The notes under the pieces: model-generated
Databases searched by the model: none
Told to the model about the DNA's origin: nothing
What the model saw: only the letters and a program-made list of their open reading frames with translations
In this document: one piece after another, positions 56,310 to 64,000 of the stretch
How the letters are laid out: every line of letters starts with the position of its first letter
How positions within the stretch are numbered: the first letter of the stretch is position 1
Program-made: the position numbers and the translations under genes
DNA from: Halothece sp. PCC 7418
Lineage (GTDB): Bacteria; Cyanobacteriota; Cyanobacteriia; Cyanobacteriales; Rubidibacteraceae
Direction of reading: 5' to 3'
Length of the DNA stretch: 64,000 nucleotides
Assembly: GCF_000317635.1 (NCBI RefSeq)
Contig: NC_019779.1
Span: forward strand, 2,232,001 to 2,296,000

Positions 56310-57860
56310 ATGAATGCTAAACCATCTCACTTTTACGTCAAGCTCTTCCAACAATATTTCCTATCTCAACGGCAAAATCAAGGCTTTGCACTACCGTTAA
56401 TTGTTGGTTTAGGACTAGTTATGACTGTTATCGGAATGACCCTGATTGGGCAATCTCAGAAGGATCAAGTGAAATCGACCCTGAAAGAAGGAAGTGCGGA
56501 AAGTCTGAGTATTGCAGAAGCTGGGATTACAGATGCCTTGAGTTTAATTAATGCTGTCCCGACAATATCAACTAGGAATCTCGACCAATGGTCAGAGATA
56601 GATACGGATGACTCAACAAGTGGCATCCAACTTGCCTCAGATAGTTGTAGTGGTGGTGGTAGCGGTGCGGGCTCTAGTTTATCCAGTCGTCTCGAAAAAT
56701 ATGCACAAGCCAACCTTGAAGATCGCTGGGTTGCGGTTAATAATGGCGAAGACCAATATCGGATCAATCGCTATACTTATGATGATGGAACAGGAACAGG
56801 AACTTTACAAATAGAAGGACAGGCTAACCTTAATAAGAATGCTTCTACAACTATTTTAGAAGTTTCAATCCCCGTTGATATTGTTGATGATAGTTTTCTT
56901 ACTGGCGGTTTAGCACCAGGGCTTTTAGTTAAGCAGGGTCAGATTGATAATGAAACCATTGATGGTGATGTGTTGTATGTAGGATGTAATGATGACACAA
57001 ATAATTTTGATGAGAAGAGAGCTCAAATTACTGGACAACTTAAGTTTAATCCAGCTTTGAAGTTTCCTGAAATTCCTGCAGATGATGAACTTCCAGCAAC
57101 TCCTAAGAATTTAGGAGATATTACATCAAGTGGTTTTTCTGAAATAGCAAGTAGTTCTAATGAAGATAAAAGTTACTTAGTTGCCTTTAATCCTTTTGGC
57201 ACGATGAGCGATCTTAATCCTCCTCTCATGGCAACCAAACCAGATTCGGTAGGTGGTGATAAGGATAAGGATGAGGATACCGGAAATGAAAATACTGATG
57301 GTAGTGGTGGTAGTGCCAACTGCGATAAGAAAAAAAATGTAGTAACCTTACCATTACCGAGTGACGATACAACAAGCTCTAATTACGACCCAAAAGAACA
57401 ACGTTATTACTATAAAGCTAGTAGCCTGAATTTAGATAGCAATACTAATCTCAAAATTAAGAATGGTGAAAATGTAGTTATTGTCTTAGATGGTGGTGAT
57501 ATTGATATAGCAGGCAATACTTGTATTAATGGAGATAACAAAGGAACTCCAACAGCACTAACAATCTATGGTCGGGGAACAAATAATGTTTGTCTGAGTG
57601 GTACAACCCGAATATTCGGCTTTATTTTTGCCCCTGATGCCAGTTTTGGTGTCAATGGCGGTGGTTCTGGTTCACCTATTATGGAAGGTGCATTATGGGC
57701 GAATAACTGGGGTGAGGCAAGTTGTGCTAAATCGAAATCCAAAAAGGTATATTTATCTCAAGCAGCAGACTGGAATAAAATTCCTCAAAATATCCGCAAT
57801 CAAATTGATGGGCTACAAGCGATTGATCCCATTAATGCTTGGGAACGTCAAGCCAAATAA
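56310..57860 (+). CDS. PilX-like minor-pilin operon protein A
   Basis: The 516-residue protein has a basic leader ending RQNQG, then FALPLIVGLGLVMTVIGMTL, a type IV pilin-like hydrophobic helix lacking Glu at +5, as in PilX. EGSAESLSIAEAGITDALS follows and is shared with the next gene, which is a paralogue. The body is Asn/Asp/Ser-rich and ends with WERQAK. It heads a five-gene set that ends in three pseudopilins and resembles the Synechocystis slr2015-slr2018 minor-pilin locus. A role in pilus assembly or adhesion is inferred. Confidence 0.7.
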   Translation: MNAKPSHFYVKLFQQYFLSQRQNQGFALPLIVGLGLVMTVIGMTLIGQSQKDQVKSTLKEGSAESLSIAEAGITDALSLINAVPTISTRNLDQWSEIDTDDSTSGIQLASDSCSGGGSGAGSSLSSRLEKYAQANLEDRWVAVNNGEDQYRINRYTYDDGTGTGTLQIEGQANLNKNASTTILEVSIPVDIVDDSFLTGGLAPGLLVKQGQIDNETIDGDVLYVGCNDDTNNFDEKRAQITGQLKFNPALKFPEIPADDELPATPKNLGDITSSGFSEIASSSNEDKSYLVAFNPFGTMSDLNPPLMATKPDSVGGDKDKDEDTGNENTDGSGGSANCDKKKNVVTLPLPSDDTTSSNYDPKEQRYYYKASSLNLDSNTNLKIKNGENVVIVLDGGDIDIAGNTCINGDNKGTPTALTIYGRGTNNVCLSGTTRIFGFIFAPDASFGVNGGGSGSPIMEGALWANNWGEASCAKSKSKKVYLSQAADWNKIPQNIRNQIDGLQAIDPINAWERQAK

Positions 57861-58073
57861 TCAGAAGCAGTCGTGAAAAACGAAATACGAATTACAAGAT
57901 GGCAGTGAAATTGAACTGTCATCTTTATTTTTTGTCATCTGAATCAGGTCAGTTTTCAATACTATTACTGAACTAACTGGGTCACAAAAATTGCTATAAC
58001 ATAAATAGAAGAAATTTGCCATATTAAATGGGTAAAAAATCCTAATTATTGTGATTAAAATACATAAATTGTT

Positions 58074-59399
58074 ATGAATAAAATCTCCTTAAAAAACTTA
58101 CCCTGTCAACTCCAACTGAAGATTCTTAGGGAATACAAAATCAATCAACAGAAAGGCTTTTCACTGCCTCTGATTATGGGCTTGGGGCTCATTATGATGG
58201 TGGTGGTTTTAACGTTACTGGGTCGCTCTCAAAAAGATCAAGTCGTCACCGCTTTAGAGGAAGGAAGTGCACAAAGTTTAAGTGTTGCAGAAGCGGGAGT
58301 CTCCGATACTTTGAGCTTGATTAGTACGGTAAAAACCATTGCGGATGTTGATTTACCTGATTGGTCGGATGAAGCAACCAAGTTAAATAATGCTCTTTGT
58401 AGCGATGATGGTTCAACTCCCCTTGTGGCTCGTTTGAATGATTATGCTGGTGGGGTTTGGATTAGTGTCAATGATGGGCGCGATCGGTATCGGATTGACA
58501 ATTATACTTATGATGCTGTGAATGAAGAAGGAAGATTACAAATTACTGGACAAGCCAATATTGCTAGTAAGACTTCCACCAGTGTTCTCGAAGTTGTAAT
58601 TCCTGTAACGACCATTATTTCTGACGATGACGGCTTTGCTCCTGGACTGCTTGCTAACCAAGTTGATGTTAAAAACGAAACCATTGACGGTAGTGTTGCT
58701 GTTTCCGGTTGTCAGGAAGACTCTGATATTAGCAGTGAGGAAGAAAGTCAAATTACAGGGGAGCTAACTTACAACCCATTGATTGAATTCCCTGATATTC
58801 CAACTCCTCCTGTTACTCCTTATGATTTGGGAGCAATCACCAGTGCAACAACCTTACCTCTCAACTTACCTAGCGAAAGTCCAGCCATCGTTCATGATGA
58901 AACGTCTAGCCATTACGATAGTGCCACTGACACCTATTATTACCAAGCAGATTATATTTATATGAGTGGAAGTGACCTCTTGGAAATTGAAAATGGGAAA
59001 AATGTCGCTCTCTATGTTCAAGGTCGAACAGGCAAAGATGTTGACTTTAAAGGAAGTTCCGGCTTAGTCAATAATAACGCCAACCCCACCAGTTTTAGCC
59101 TCTACGGTGCAACCTCAGATGTCGATCAAATGTGCTTGTCTGGTAATAACCTTTTGGAGGCTTTTGTTCTTGCTCCTGATGCTAATGTTGGCGTAAATGG
59201 CAGTGGCGGTTCTCTTAAATTTGCAGGCGCGCTCTGGATCGATAAGTGGCGGTGGGATGGTGTTTGTAGCTCTAACCCCAGTGGAACACTCATTGCCCAA
59301 GATGTAACGTGGTCAGAAATTCCCACATCTCTTCGTGCTGAAATTGATGGCTTTGAAAAAGTTAATCCCCTTGCCAGTTGGCAACGCAACGCTCAATAG
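58074..59399 (+). CDS. PilX-like minor-pilin operon protein B (paralogue of A)
   Basis: The 441-residue protein shares order and motifs with its upstream neighbour. The leader is NQQKGFSLPLIMGLGLIMMV, followed by GRSQKDQVVTALEEGSAQSL, SVAEAGVSDTLSLI, APGLLANQVDVKNETIDGSV, ITGELTYNPLIEFPDIP and a C-terminus ending ASWQRNAQ. The pair therefore arose by tandem duplication and has diverged. It is shorter mainly in the central Gly/Ser/Asn-rich region. Confidence 0.7.
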   Translation: MNKISLKNLPCQLQLKILREYKINQQKGFSLPLIMGLGLIMMVVVLTLLGRSQKDQVVTALEEGSAQSLSVAEAGVSDTLSLISTVKTIADVDLPDWSDEATKLNNALCSDDGSTPLVARLNDYAGGVWISVNDGRDRYRIDNYTYDAVNEEGRLQITGQANIASKTSTSVLEVVIPVTTIISDDDGFAPGLLANQVDVKNETIDGSVAVSGCQEDSDISSEEESQITGELTYNPLIEFPDIPTPPVTPYDLGAITSATTLPLNLPSESPAIVHDETSSHYDSATDTYYYQADYIYMSGSDLLEIENGKNVALYVQGRTGKDVDFKGSSGLVNNNANPTSFSLYGATSDVDQMCLSGNNLLEAFVLAPDANVGVNGSGGSLKFAGALWIDKWRWDGVCSSNPSGTLIAQDVTWSEIPTSLRAEIDGFEKVNPLASWQRNAQ

Positions 59400-59427
59400 T
59401 TCCTTATTCACTTAAAAGGTCTCAACC

Positions 59428-60159
59428 ATGATCAAACCTCAACCTATTGCCATTAATCAAGAAGCTGGATTTTCTCTATTGGAGACCATTATTGCAATTA
59501 TAGTTGCAACAACATTTACGCTGATTACCCTGCAAACCATTGTTATTGGCGCACTCTTCAAATCAAAAGCCTTGAAACGCAGCGAAGCCATTAACGTGGT
59601 GCAACAAGATTTAGAAGTCATTAGAAGTCAAACCGCTCGGTATAAGCGGAGTTCACTTGCTAGTGCTGCGGTGAGTGGTGCAACTTCTGTTACTGTAGCA
59701 TCATCGAGTAGTAATTTTGAAGCAAATGATGAAATTCGGATCGGGAGTGCAGGCACTTATACAATTAGTAGTGTCTCGGGAACTACCTTAAATCTTGGAT
59801 CAGGCTTATCTCAAAATGTCAATGCAGACGATACGGTTGCAGCGATCGGGTCTTGTGATGCTGCTGATGTCAACTCAGGATTTGCCGATCAGTTTCGTGA
59901 TTTTCGTCATGGTAGTAACGAGTCTAATGACAGTACTTTAACCTACCAAGAAACAGGGACTAAATCAGACCGCACCTATACAATAGAAGTTACGTTCACC
60001 CCTAAAAATCAAGAACCGTTTGATGTCCTGATCGTAGAACATCGTGTCTATGACTTATCAGCAAGCGAGTTTAGTTCAGCCTCTGACGATACCAAAGAAG
60101 AAGCCCTTTTAACTGAAAACTATTCTGAGGTGATTCCTTATGCAGCATTTGAATGCTAA
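59428..60159 (+). CDS. Type IV prepilin-like protein (PilV-like)
   Basis: The 243-residue protein has a class III leader ending at Gly (NQEAG) followed by FSLLETIIAIIVATTFTLIT, with the conserved Phe+1 and Glu+5 for processing by PilD and N-methylation. The middle is Ser/Thr-rich (SAAVSGATSVTVASSSSNF). The end overlaps the next pilin gene by 20 bp. It is a minor pilin by signature; the exact class is inferred. Confidence 0.8.
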   Translation: MIKPQPIAINQEAGFSLLETIIAIIVATTFTLITLQTIVIGALFKSKALKRSEAINVVQQDLEVIRSQTARYKRSSLASAAVSGATSVTVASSSSNFEANDEIRIGSAGTYTISSVSGTTLNLGSGLSQNVNADDTVAAIGSCDAADVNSGFADQFRDFRHGSNESNDSTLTYQETGTKSDRTYTIEVTFTPKNQEPFDVLIVEHRVYDLSASEFSSASDDTKEEALLTENYSEVIPYAAFEC

Positions 60160-60655
60160 AACCCAAAAAAATTATTTTGACCCAACAGCAGGTTTTACAG
60201 TCCTTGAAATGATCATTGTTTCAGTTATTGTAGGCATTATGGCTGCTGTATCTACACCCAGTTTACTGAGTTGGTATAACAATGTTCAAGTTAAAAATGC
60301 TCTTGCCGAATCAAAAGGAGCACTGCAACAAGCCCGTGAAGAAGCAGTGAGACGCAGCGACACTTGCAATACCCAAATTGATGATAGTAATAATAAAATT
60401 ACAGGAAACTGCATTTTTCAACCTGATATTTCTTCACGAGTTGGTTTGAATACGACGAATGGCAACATATCTTTTTCATTCCGAGGAACTAATACTCTTG
60501 GTGGAGCAGGAACAATTGTTTTTTTTGTTGAAGATGCTCCCGATAATTACGATAAGAAATGTTTAGTTGTTTCCACTCCGTTAGGCATTATTAGAACAGG
60601 AGATTATACTGGCGATGTTGCTAGCCCTACATCCGAAAATTGTACGACAAACTAA
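60140..60655 (+). CDS. Type IV prepilin-like protein (GspH/FimT-like)
   Basis: The 171-residue protein has the leader TAGFTVLEMIIVSVIVGIMA, with G/F cleavage and Glu+5, then AVSTPSLLSWYNNVQVKNAL, typical of GspH/FimT pseudopilins. A disulfide-forming cysteine pair is probable in the body (CNTQIDD and NCIF). It overlaps both neighbours, by 20 bp upstream and 41 bp downstream. Confidence 0.8.
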   Translation: MQHLNAKTQKNYFDPTAGFTVLEMIIVSVIVGIMAAVSTPSLLSWYNNVQVKNALAESKGALQQAREEAVRRSDTCNTQIDDSNNKITGNCIFQPDISSRVGLNTTNGNISFSFRGTNTLGGAGTIVFFVEDAPDNYDKKCLVVSTPLGIIRTGDYTGDVASPTSENCTTN

Positions 60656-61325
60656 ATCTAAAAATAGGGGATTTACTATGGTTGAACTATTAGCAGCCCT
60701 AGTAATTACAGGGATTGTTACTGCTAGTTTAGGTGTTGGTTTGACCTATCTTTTACAGGAAAGCCAAGAAACTGAAGAAGAAACCCAACAACGGGCGGAG
60801 TTGAATCGGGCTTTAGATTTCATCACTGAAGAAATCAGAATGGCTGAAAGTATTGAACCTAATAGTGGTGCAATTGATATCTCGACTGATGCTTCTGATT
60901 TTGGTAAAGATTGCAATGATAATAGTGATAATTTAACCTGTGTTCTGATTTTGGATGTTCCAGATGTTGACCAGAGAATTATTTACTATACTGAGCCTAC
61001 ATCTGGTAATTGGAAAGGCCCCCGTGTTTTAAGACGTTGGGGTCCTGATTTTAATGCCGATGGCACTTACAGTAATCCTACAACGCCTAGTAACTGGTCA
61101 GGAGATTTGCTCGTTGATCGCATTGTGGATAATACAAGCAATACCTCAGTACCAACTTGCAATGCTGATGAAACCTTAAATGGGGATGAAGGTGTAGCAG
61201 GAGGGGTTTATACTTGTATCCAAAATGATGCGACACAAGCAGAAATTACTTTAGTTGGAAATTTAGAAGGGGATTCCAGTGAGGACTATACGATTAGAGG
61301 AAGAGCCTTTGCTCGTAGCAATTAA
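60615..61325 (+). CDS. Type IV prepilin-like protein (PilW-like)
   Basis: The 236-residue protein starts inside the previous gene (ATG 60615), giving a leader of about 19 residues ending SKNRG. FTMVELLAALVITGIVTASL follows, with Glu+5. The body (DFITEEIRMAESIEPNSG and RVLRRWGPDF) resembles PilW/GspJ-type subunits. Translation is probably coupled to the gene before it by the 41-bp overlap. It ends the pilin group; the next gene follows after 17 bp. Confidence 0.8.
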   Translation: MLLALHPKIVRQTKSKNRGFTMVELLAALVITGIVTASLGVGLTYLLQESQETEEETQQRAELNRALDFITEEIRMAESIEPNSGAIDISTDASDFGKDCNDNSDNLTCVLILDVPDVDQRIIYYTEPTSGNWKGPRVLRRWGPDFNADGTYSNPTTPSNWSGDLLVDRIVDNTSNTSVPTCNADETLNGDEGVAGGVYTCIQNDATQAEITLVGNLEGDSSEDYTIRGRAFARSN

Positions 61326-61342
61326 TTTCAACTGCTAGAGAA

Positions 61343-61714
61343 ATGGATCGAATTCTCAAAAAAGGACAAGGCTGGCGTTTTGGCTGGAATCCCTATGCCA
61401 AAATCTATAAAGGCTTAGTGGGGAGTGATGAATGGGCGCTGGAACTCACTGCTACTGAATTTCAAGAGTTTTGTCGCTTACTGCTACAACTGGCGACAAC
61501 CATGGAAGAGATGGCGCAAGAATTAGTGGATGAAGAGAGAATTGCTTGTGAGGCTGAATCAGACGAACTCTGGCTAGAAGTTGAAGGATACCCTCATGCT
61601 TTTTCCCTGCGCTTAATTGTTCAAACGGGGCGTTGTGGAGAAGGAAATTGGTCAGCGAGTGCGGTCTCAGAACTAATCACCGCAGTACAACACTTTTCCC
61701 AAAATTCCCTCTAG
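61343..61714 (+). CDS. DUF1818 family protein
   Basis: The 123-residue product (MDRILKKGQGWRFGWNPYAK, then GLVGSDEWALELTATEFQEF, CRLLLQLATTMEEMAQELVD and EVEGYPHAFSLRLI) matches the cyanobacterial DUF1818 pattern. It is soluble and of unknown function. It follows the pilin genes after 17 bp but is probably unrelated in function. Confidence 0.75.
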   Translation: MDRILKKGQGWRFGWNPYAKIYKGLVGSDEWALELTATEFQEFCRLLLQLATTMEEMAQELVDEERIACEAESDELWLEVEGYPHAFSLRLIVQTGRCGEGNWSASAVSELITAVQHFSQNSL

Positions 61715-61789
61715 AGAAAGAGAGTTTTCATTTTTTGTCTTCCCTTGCCATTTCTAAAAAAGTGAGTTATTATTAAAGACCGTGAGCTT

Positions 61790-61863
61790 CGGGGCGTAGC
61801 GCAGCTTGGTAGCGCACCACTTTGGGGTAGTGGGGGTCGTGGGTTCAAATCCCGCCGCTCCGA
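61790..61863 (+). tRNA. tRNA-Pro (anticodon GGG)
   Basis: The 74-nt sequence folds as a cloverleaf. The acceptor stem CGGGGCG/CGCTCCG has one G-T pair, the D arm is GCGC...GCGC, the anticodon stem CCACT/AGTGG has loop TTGGGGT (anticodon GGG), and the T arm is GTGGGTTCAAATCCCGC. The discriminator base is A, and the CCA end is not encoded. Confidence 0.93.
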
Positions 61864-61926
61864 TGTTTAGAACAAAAAGGCTTTAAGCATCAACCCCACT
61901 TAAAAGCTAAATTGAGACTGTTTTTG

Positions 61927-61957
61927 CCCTTCCCATAAGCGGGAAGGGTTGTTTTTT
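61927..61957 (+). terminator. Terminator after tRNA-Pro
   Basis: CCCTTCCC pairs perfectly with GGGAAGGG around the loop ATAAGC and is followed by TTGTTTTTT. It lies 64 bp after the tRNA end. Confidence 0.75.
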
Positions 61958-61969
61958 GGTTGCTGTTGC

Positions 61970-62011
61970 TATAGCACTACTCATTCGGGTTAGGATATTA
62001 GAACCGCTATA
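61970..62011. repeat. Short TATAGC-ended palindromic element
   Basis: TATAGC ends flank 30 bp. The left part (TATAGCACTACTCAT) also resembles the end of the TnpB remnant near 46056 (TATAGCATTACTCG), so it could be a trimmed IS200/IS605-type end. It is short, and the support is weak. Confidence 0.3.
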
Positions 62012-62076
62012 GTGCTGACCACTCTTTCATTCTTCTTCTGGACTGGGGAGGATGTCAAAAAATCAACCTGATAATT

Positions 62077-62952
62077 ATGGTTAGTAAAAGCCGTATTGGT
62101 CAAAAAAATCCTGTTTCGTTTCGTCTGAGCGTTTCCCGTGTTCTCTTAGCCCTAGGCTTCCTCCTGACCCTATTTTTTGTGACTGTTGCTATTTTCGCGC
62201 CGATTTGGACAAGTTGGGGGTGGTTAGCCAGTCCAACAGAATCCTTGAGTAACCCGATTCATCAACCGCCCAATGCGGAATACTGGTTTGGAACAACCCG
62301 CCAAGGCTATGATGTGTTATCACGGACCTTGTTTGGAACTCGCGCTGCATTACAGGTGGTCGTGGTTGCAACAGCGATTAGCTTGGTTGTTGGTGTCCCG
62401 TTAGGAATGATTAGCGGTTATTTAGGGGGACGCTTGGATCGCGCTTTGCTCTTTTTGATGGATACGATTTATACGCTGCCAGGGTTATTATTATCGGTAA
62501 CTCTCGCTTTTGTTGTGGGGAGAGGCGTTTTTAATGCGGCGATCGCGGTGAGTATTTCTTATATTCCCCAATACTATCGAGTGGTTCGCAATCATACCAC
62601 TAGCGTGAAAACAGAACTCTTTATTGAAGCAGCAAGAGCCATGGGAGCGACTCCAACTCGGGTTTTATCTCGCTATCTCTTTTTTAATGTCATTCAAAGT
62701 GTCCCTGTTTTATTCACTCTCAATGCTGCAGATGCTATCCTCATTTTAGGGGGTTTAGGCTTTCTGGGCTTAGGGTTACCCGAAAACGTACCAGAATGGG
62801 GGTATGCCCTTCGTCAAGCCCTTGACGCACTTCCCACAGGAATCTGGTGGACTGCTTTCTTTCCAGGGTTAGCGATGACCTTAATGGTGTCGGGATTTTC
62901 ATTACTGGGAGAAGGACTCAGTGAAATTTTTGATCCGCGTGAAGAAATTTAA
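62077..62952 (+). CDS. ABC transporter permease, OppC/DppC type
   Basis: The 291-residue inner-membrane protein has an N-terminal helix (LALGFLLTLFFVTVAIFAPI), the YWFGTTRQGYDVLSRTLFGTR entry typical of peptide/nickel permeases, and the EAA loop EAARAMGATPTRVLSRYLFF for ATPase contact. OppC and DppC normally pair with OppB, two ATPases and a binding protein, none of which is in the window. Scattered genes for such transporters are common in cyanobacteria. The substrate is not evident. Confidence 0.9.
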   Translation: MVSKSRIGQKNPVSFRLSVSRVLLALGFLLTLFFVTVAIFAPIWTSWGWLASPTESLSNPIHQPPNAEYWFGTTRQGYDVLSRTLFGTRAALQVVVVATAISLVVGVPLGMISGYLGGRLDRALLFLMDTIYTLPGLLLSVTLAFVVGRGVFNAAIAVSISYIPQYYRVVRNHTTSVKTELFIEAARAMGATPTRVLSRYLFFNVIQSVPVLFTLNAADAILILGGLGFLGLGLPENVPEWGYALRQALDALPTGIWWTAFFPGLAMTLMVSGFSLLGEGLSEIFDPREEI

Positions 62953-62969
62953 TTAATAAGAAAACGTCT

Positions 62970-63389
62970 ATGTCTTGGTTAGTTTTAAGTTTAATTTGTT
63001 TGTGTTTGTATGGGGTTTGGGGGTTTTTATCTAAATTTGTGAGTGCTGAGTTAAGTGCGCCGAGTTTACTGATTTATTCCCTGATGGGATCGGCTTTGGG
63101 GATTCCTCTCTATGTGCTAACTTACCGCAATTCTTTTTCTTTTGAATGGGAAAATGGTTGGACTTATTTGGGGATTTTGGTGGGAATGTTTGCTAGCTTT
63201 GGGGCTTTTTTCTTTTTTAACGCGATCGGTGAAGGAGAAGCCTCAAAAGTGGTTGTGATTACCAGTTTATATCCGATTGTTACCACAATTCTTGCTTTTT
63301 TATTTCTCAATGAAAGTATTAGTTTTGGTAAAATTTTCGGGATTTTATTATGCTTAGCTGGGATTACAATTCTTTCTTCTGTTAAGTAG
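62970..63389 (+). CDS. EamA-domain small membrane protein (half-length DMT transporter)
   Basis: The 139-residue protein has about five helices (LSLICLCLYGVWGFLSKFVS, then TSLYPIVTTILAFLFLNESI and FGKIFGILLCLAGITIL). It corresponds to one EamA repeat of drug/metabolite transporters, which usually have two, so it may act as a dimer. It is 17 bp after the permease gene. The TAG stop at 63387-63389 is the first three bases of the TAGTCAT repeat array. Confidence 0.85.
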   Translation: MSWLVLSLICLCLYGVWGFLSKFVSAELSAPSLLIYSLMGSALGIPLYVLTYRNSFSFEWENGWTYLGILVGMFASFGAFFFFNAIGEGEASKVVVITSLYPIVTTILAFLFLNESISFGKIFGILLCLAGITILSSVK

Positions 63390-63456
63390 TCATTAGTCAT
63401 TAGTCATTAGTCATTAGTCATTAGTCATTAGTCATTAGTCATTAGTCATTAGTCAT
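63387..63456. repeat. Ten perfect TAGTCAT heptamers
   Basis: Ten identical 7-bp units run without interruption from the stop codon of the EamA gene. A 34-bp spacer follows before the second, diverged heptamer array. Confidence 0.95.
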
Positions 63457-63490
63457 TTGTTATTGGGTAGCGGGTCGTTTTTGTTCTTCT

Positions 63491-63847
63491 TTACTGGTCA
63501 CTGATTACTGATTACTGGTCACTGGTAACTGATCACTGGTCACTGGTCACTGATTACTGATTACTGGTCACTGGTCACTGATTACTGATTACTGGTCACT
63601 GGTCACTGATTACTGGTCACTGGTCACTGGTCACTGATCACTGGTCACTGGTCACTGGTCACTGATTACTGGTCACTGATCACTGGTCACTGGTCACTGG
63701 TCACTGATTACTGATTACTGGTCACTGGTCACTGATCACTGGTCACTGGTCACTGGTCACTGGTCACTGGTCACTGATTACTGATTACTGGTCACTGGTC
63801 ACTGATCACTGATCACTGGTCACTGGTCACTGGTCACTGGTCACTGG
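63491..63847. repeat. 51-unit heptanucleotide array, consensus T(C/T/A)ACTG(G/A)
   Basis: From 63491 to 63847 (357 bp) the sequence consists of 7-bp units TCACTGG, TCACTGA, TTACTGA, TTACTGG and once TAACTGA. Register was checked at units 16, 24, 33, 42 and 50 and holds throughout. There are no spacers, so it is not CRISPR. It matches the STRR type of short tandem heptamers known from cyanobacteria. Confidence 0.95.
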
Positions 63848-64000
63848 TCGTCGCCTCCTCTTGGTCTGTGGATTCTTGCTCTGAAGAAGATTCTGTTTTT
63901 TGGAGTTGTTCTTGGAGGCGTTCGATTTCTTGTTGATTGGAATCAACTGCGTTATTAATTGTTTCTAGGTTTTCAGGAATTTGTTCTTGGAGGCGTTCAA
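63834..64000 (-). CDS. Coiled-coil protein, C-terminus only
   Basis: A reverse frame enters from the right edge and ends at TGA 63834-63836. The visible 54 residues are polar and helical, with a repeated ERLQEQ motif (ERLQEQIPENLETINNAVDS, later EIERLQEQLQK) and a tail EESTDQ-like acidic stretch (SSSEQESTDQEEATTSDQ). The last residues and the stop codon lie inside the heptamer array. No family can be named from this fragment. Confidence 0.65.
   Translation of the reverse strand, partial: ERLQEQIPENLETINNAVDSNQQEIERLQEQLQKTESSSEQESTDQEEATTSDQ

Noticed and set aside
62052-62084. Ten-codon frame overlapping the OppC-type gene start
   Set aside because: The GGAGG touches the ATG directly, too close for initiation, and the peptide has no other support.
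63387-63847. Repeat array as a CRISPR locus
   Set aside because: Units are 7 bp with no unique spacers, and no cas genes are near; it is a tandem short repeat.

Overview
The window comes from a cyanobacterium. It carries psbB and psbT (photosystem II), chlH and hemL (chlorophyll and tetrapyrrole synthesis), an NblS/Hik33-type sensor kinase, several small cyanobacteria-type families (DUF1818-like, UPF0367-like, DUF4327-like) and a very high density of the HIP1 octamer GCGATCGC in coding DNA. GC content is moderate. A unicellular halotolerant lineage such as Halothece/Dactylococcopsis is a guess only; no rRNA is present to place it.

Layout. 1-7.4 kb: chlH (truncated by the window edge) and hemL stand head to head, followed by a UbiA prenyltransferase and a Ppx/GppA phosphatase. 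7.6-13.7 kb: an SLC13-type permease with RCK_C domains, a ComM-like AAA protein, a THUMP RNA methyltransferase, a DUF2237 protein and an ATP adenylyltransferase. 13.9-16.5 kb: an SDR reductase, folE and argB. 16.6-21.7 kb: an Rrf2 regulator, then a tight reverse-strand set (nblS, pentapeptide protein, purK, CDF transporter). 22-28.3 kb: purB, a 29-aa one-helix protein, an RsmB/RsmF-type methyltransferase, a GXWXG/DUF4334 protein and an unusual fusion of cNMP-like, degenerate AAA and membrane polyferredoxin parts. 28.5-32.3 kb: psbB, psbT, rpsA and two small genes. 32.5-41.5 kb: one giant gene for a 2973-residue protein with about 15 PPC-like domains, a clostripain-like (C11) peptidase, and dockerin-like calcium loops. 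It carries a perfect-register 132-bp tandem repeat. 41.7-51.2 kb: HAD phosphatase, metK, dnaG, a TnpB remnant, trpD, a caspase-fold protein with a YS instead of HC dyad, an ABC ATPase and a small conserved protein. 51.3-56.1 kb: glpD, a small membrane protein, an AGCS symporter and an RluD-type pseudouridine synthase. 56.3-61.3 kb: a five-gene minor-pilin-like operon. 61.3-64 kb: DUF1818 protein, tRNA-Pro(GGG), an OppC-type permease, an EamA protein, and a long heptanucleotide repeat array that supplies the stop codons of both genes flanking it.

Most genes are housekeeping. The accessory interest lies in the giant secreted-type protease, the redox/cNMP fusion, the pseudo-caspase, the pilin cluster, the heptamer array and the small palindromic or MITE-like repeats scattered between genes. 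All functional statements rest on reading motifs by eye; no database search was run.
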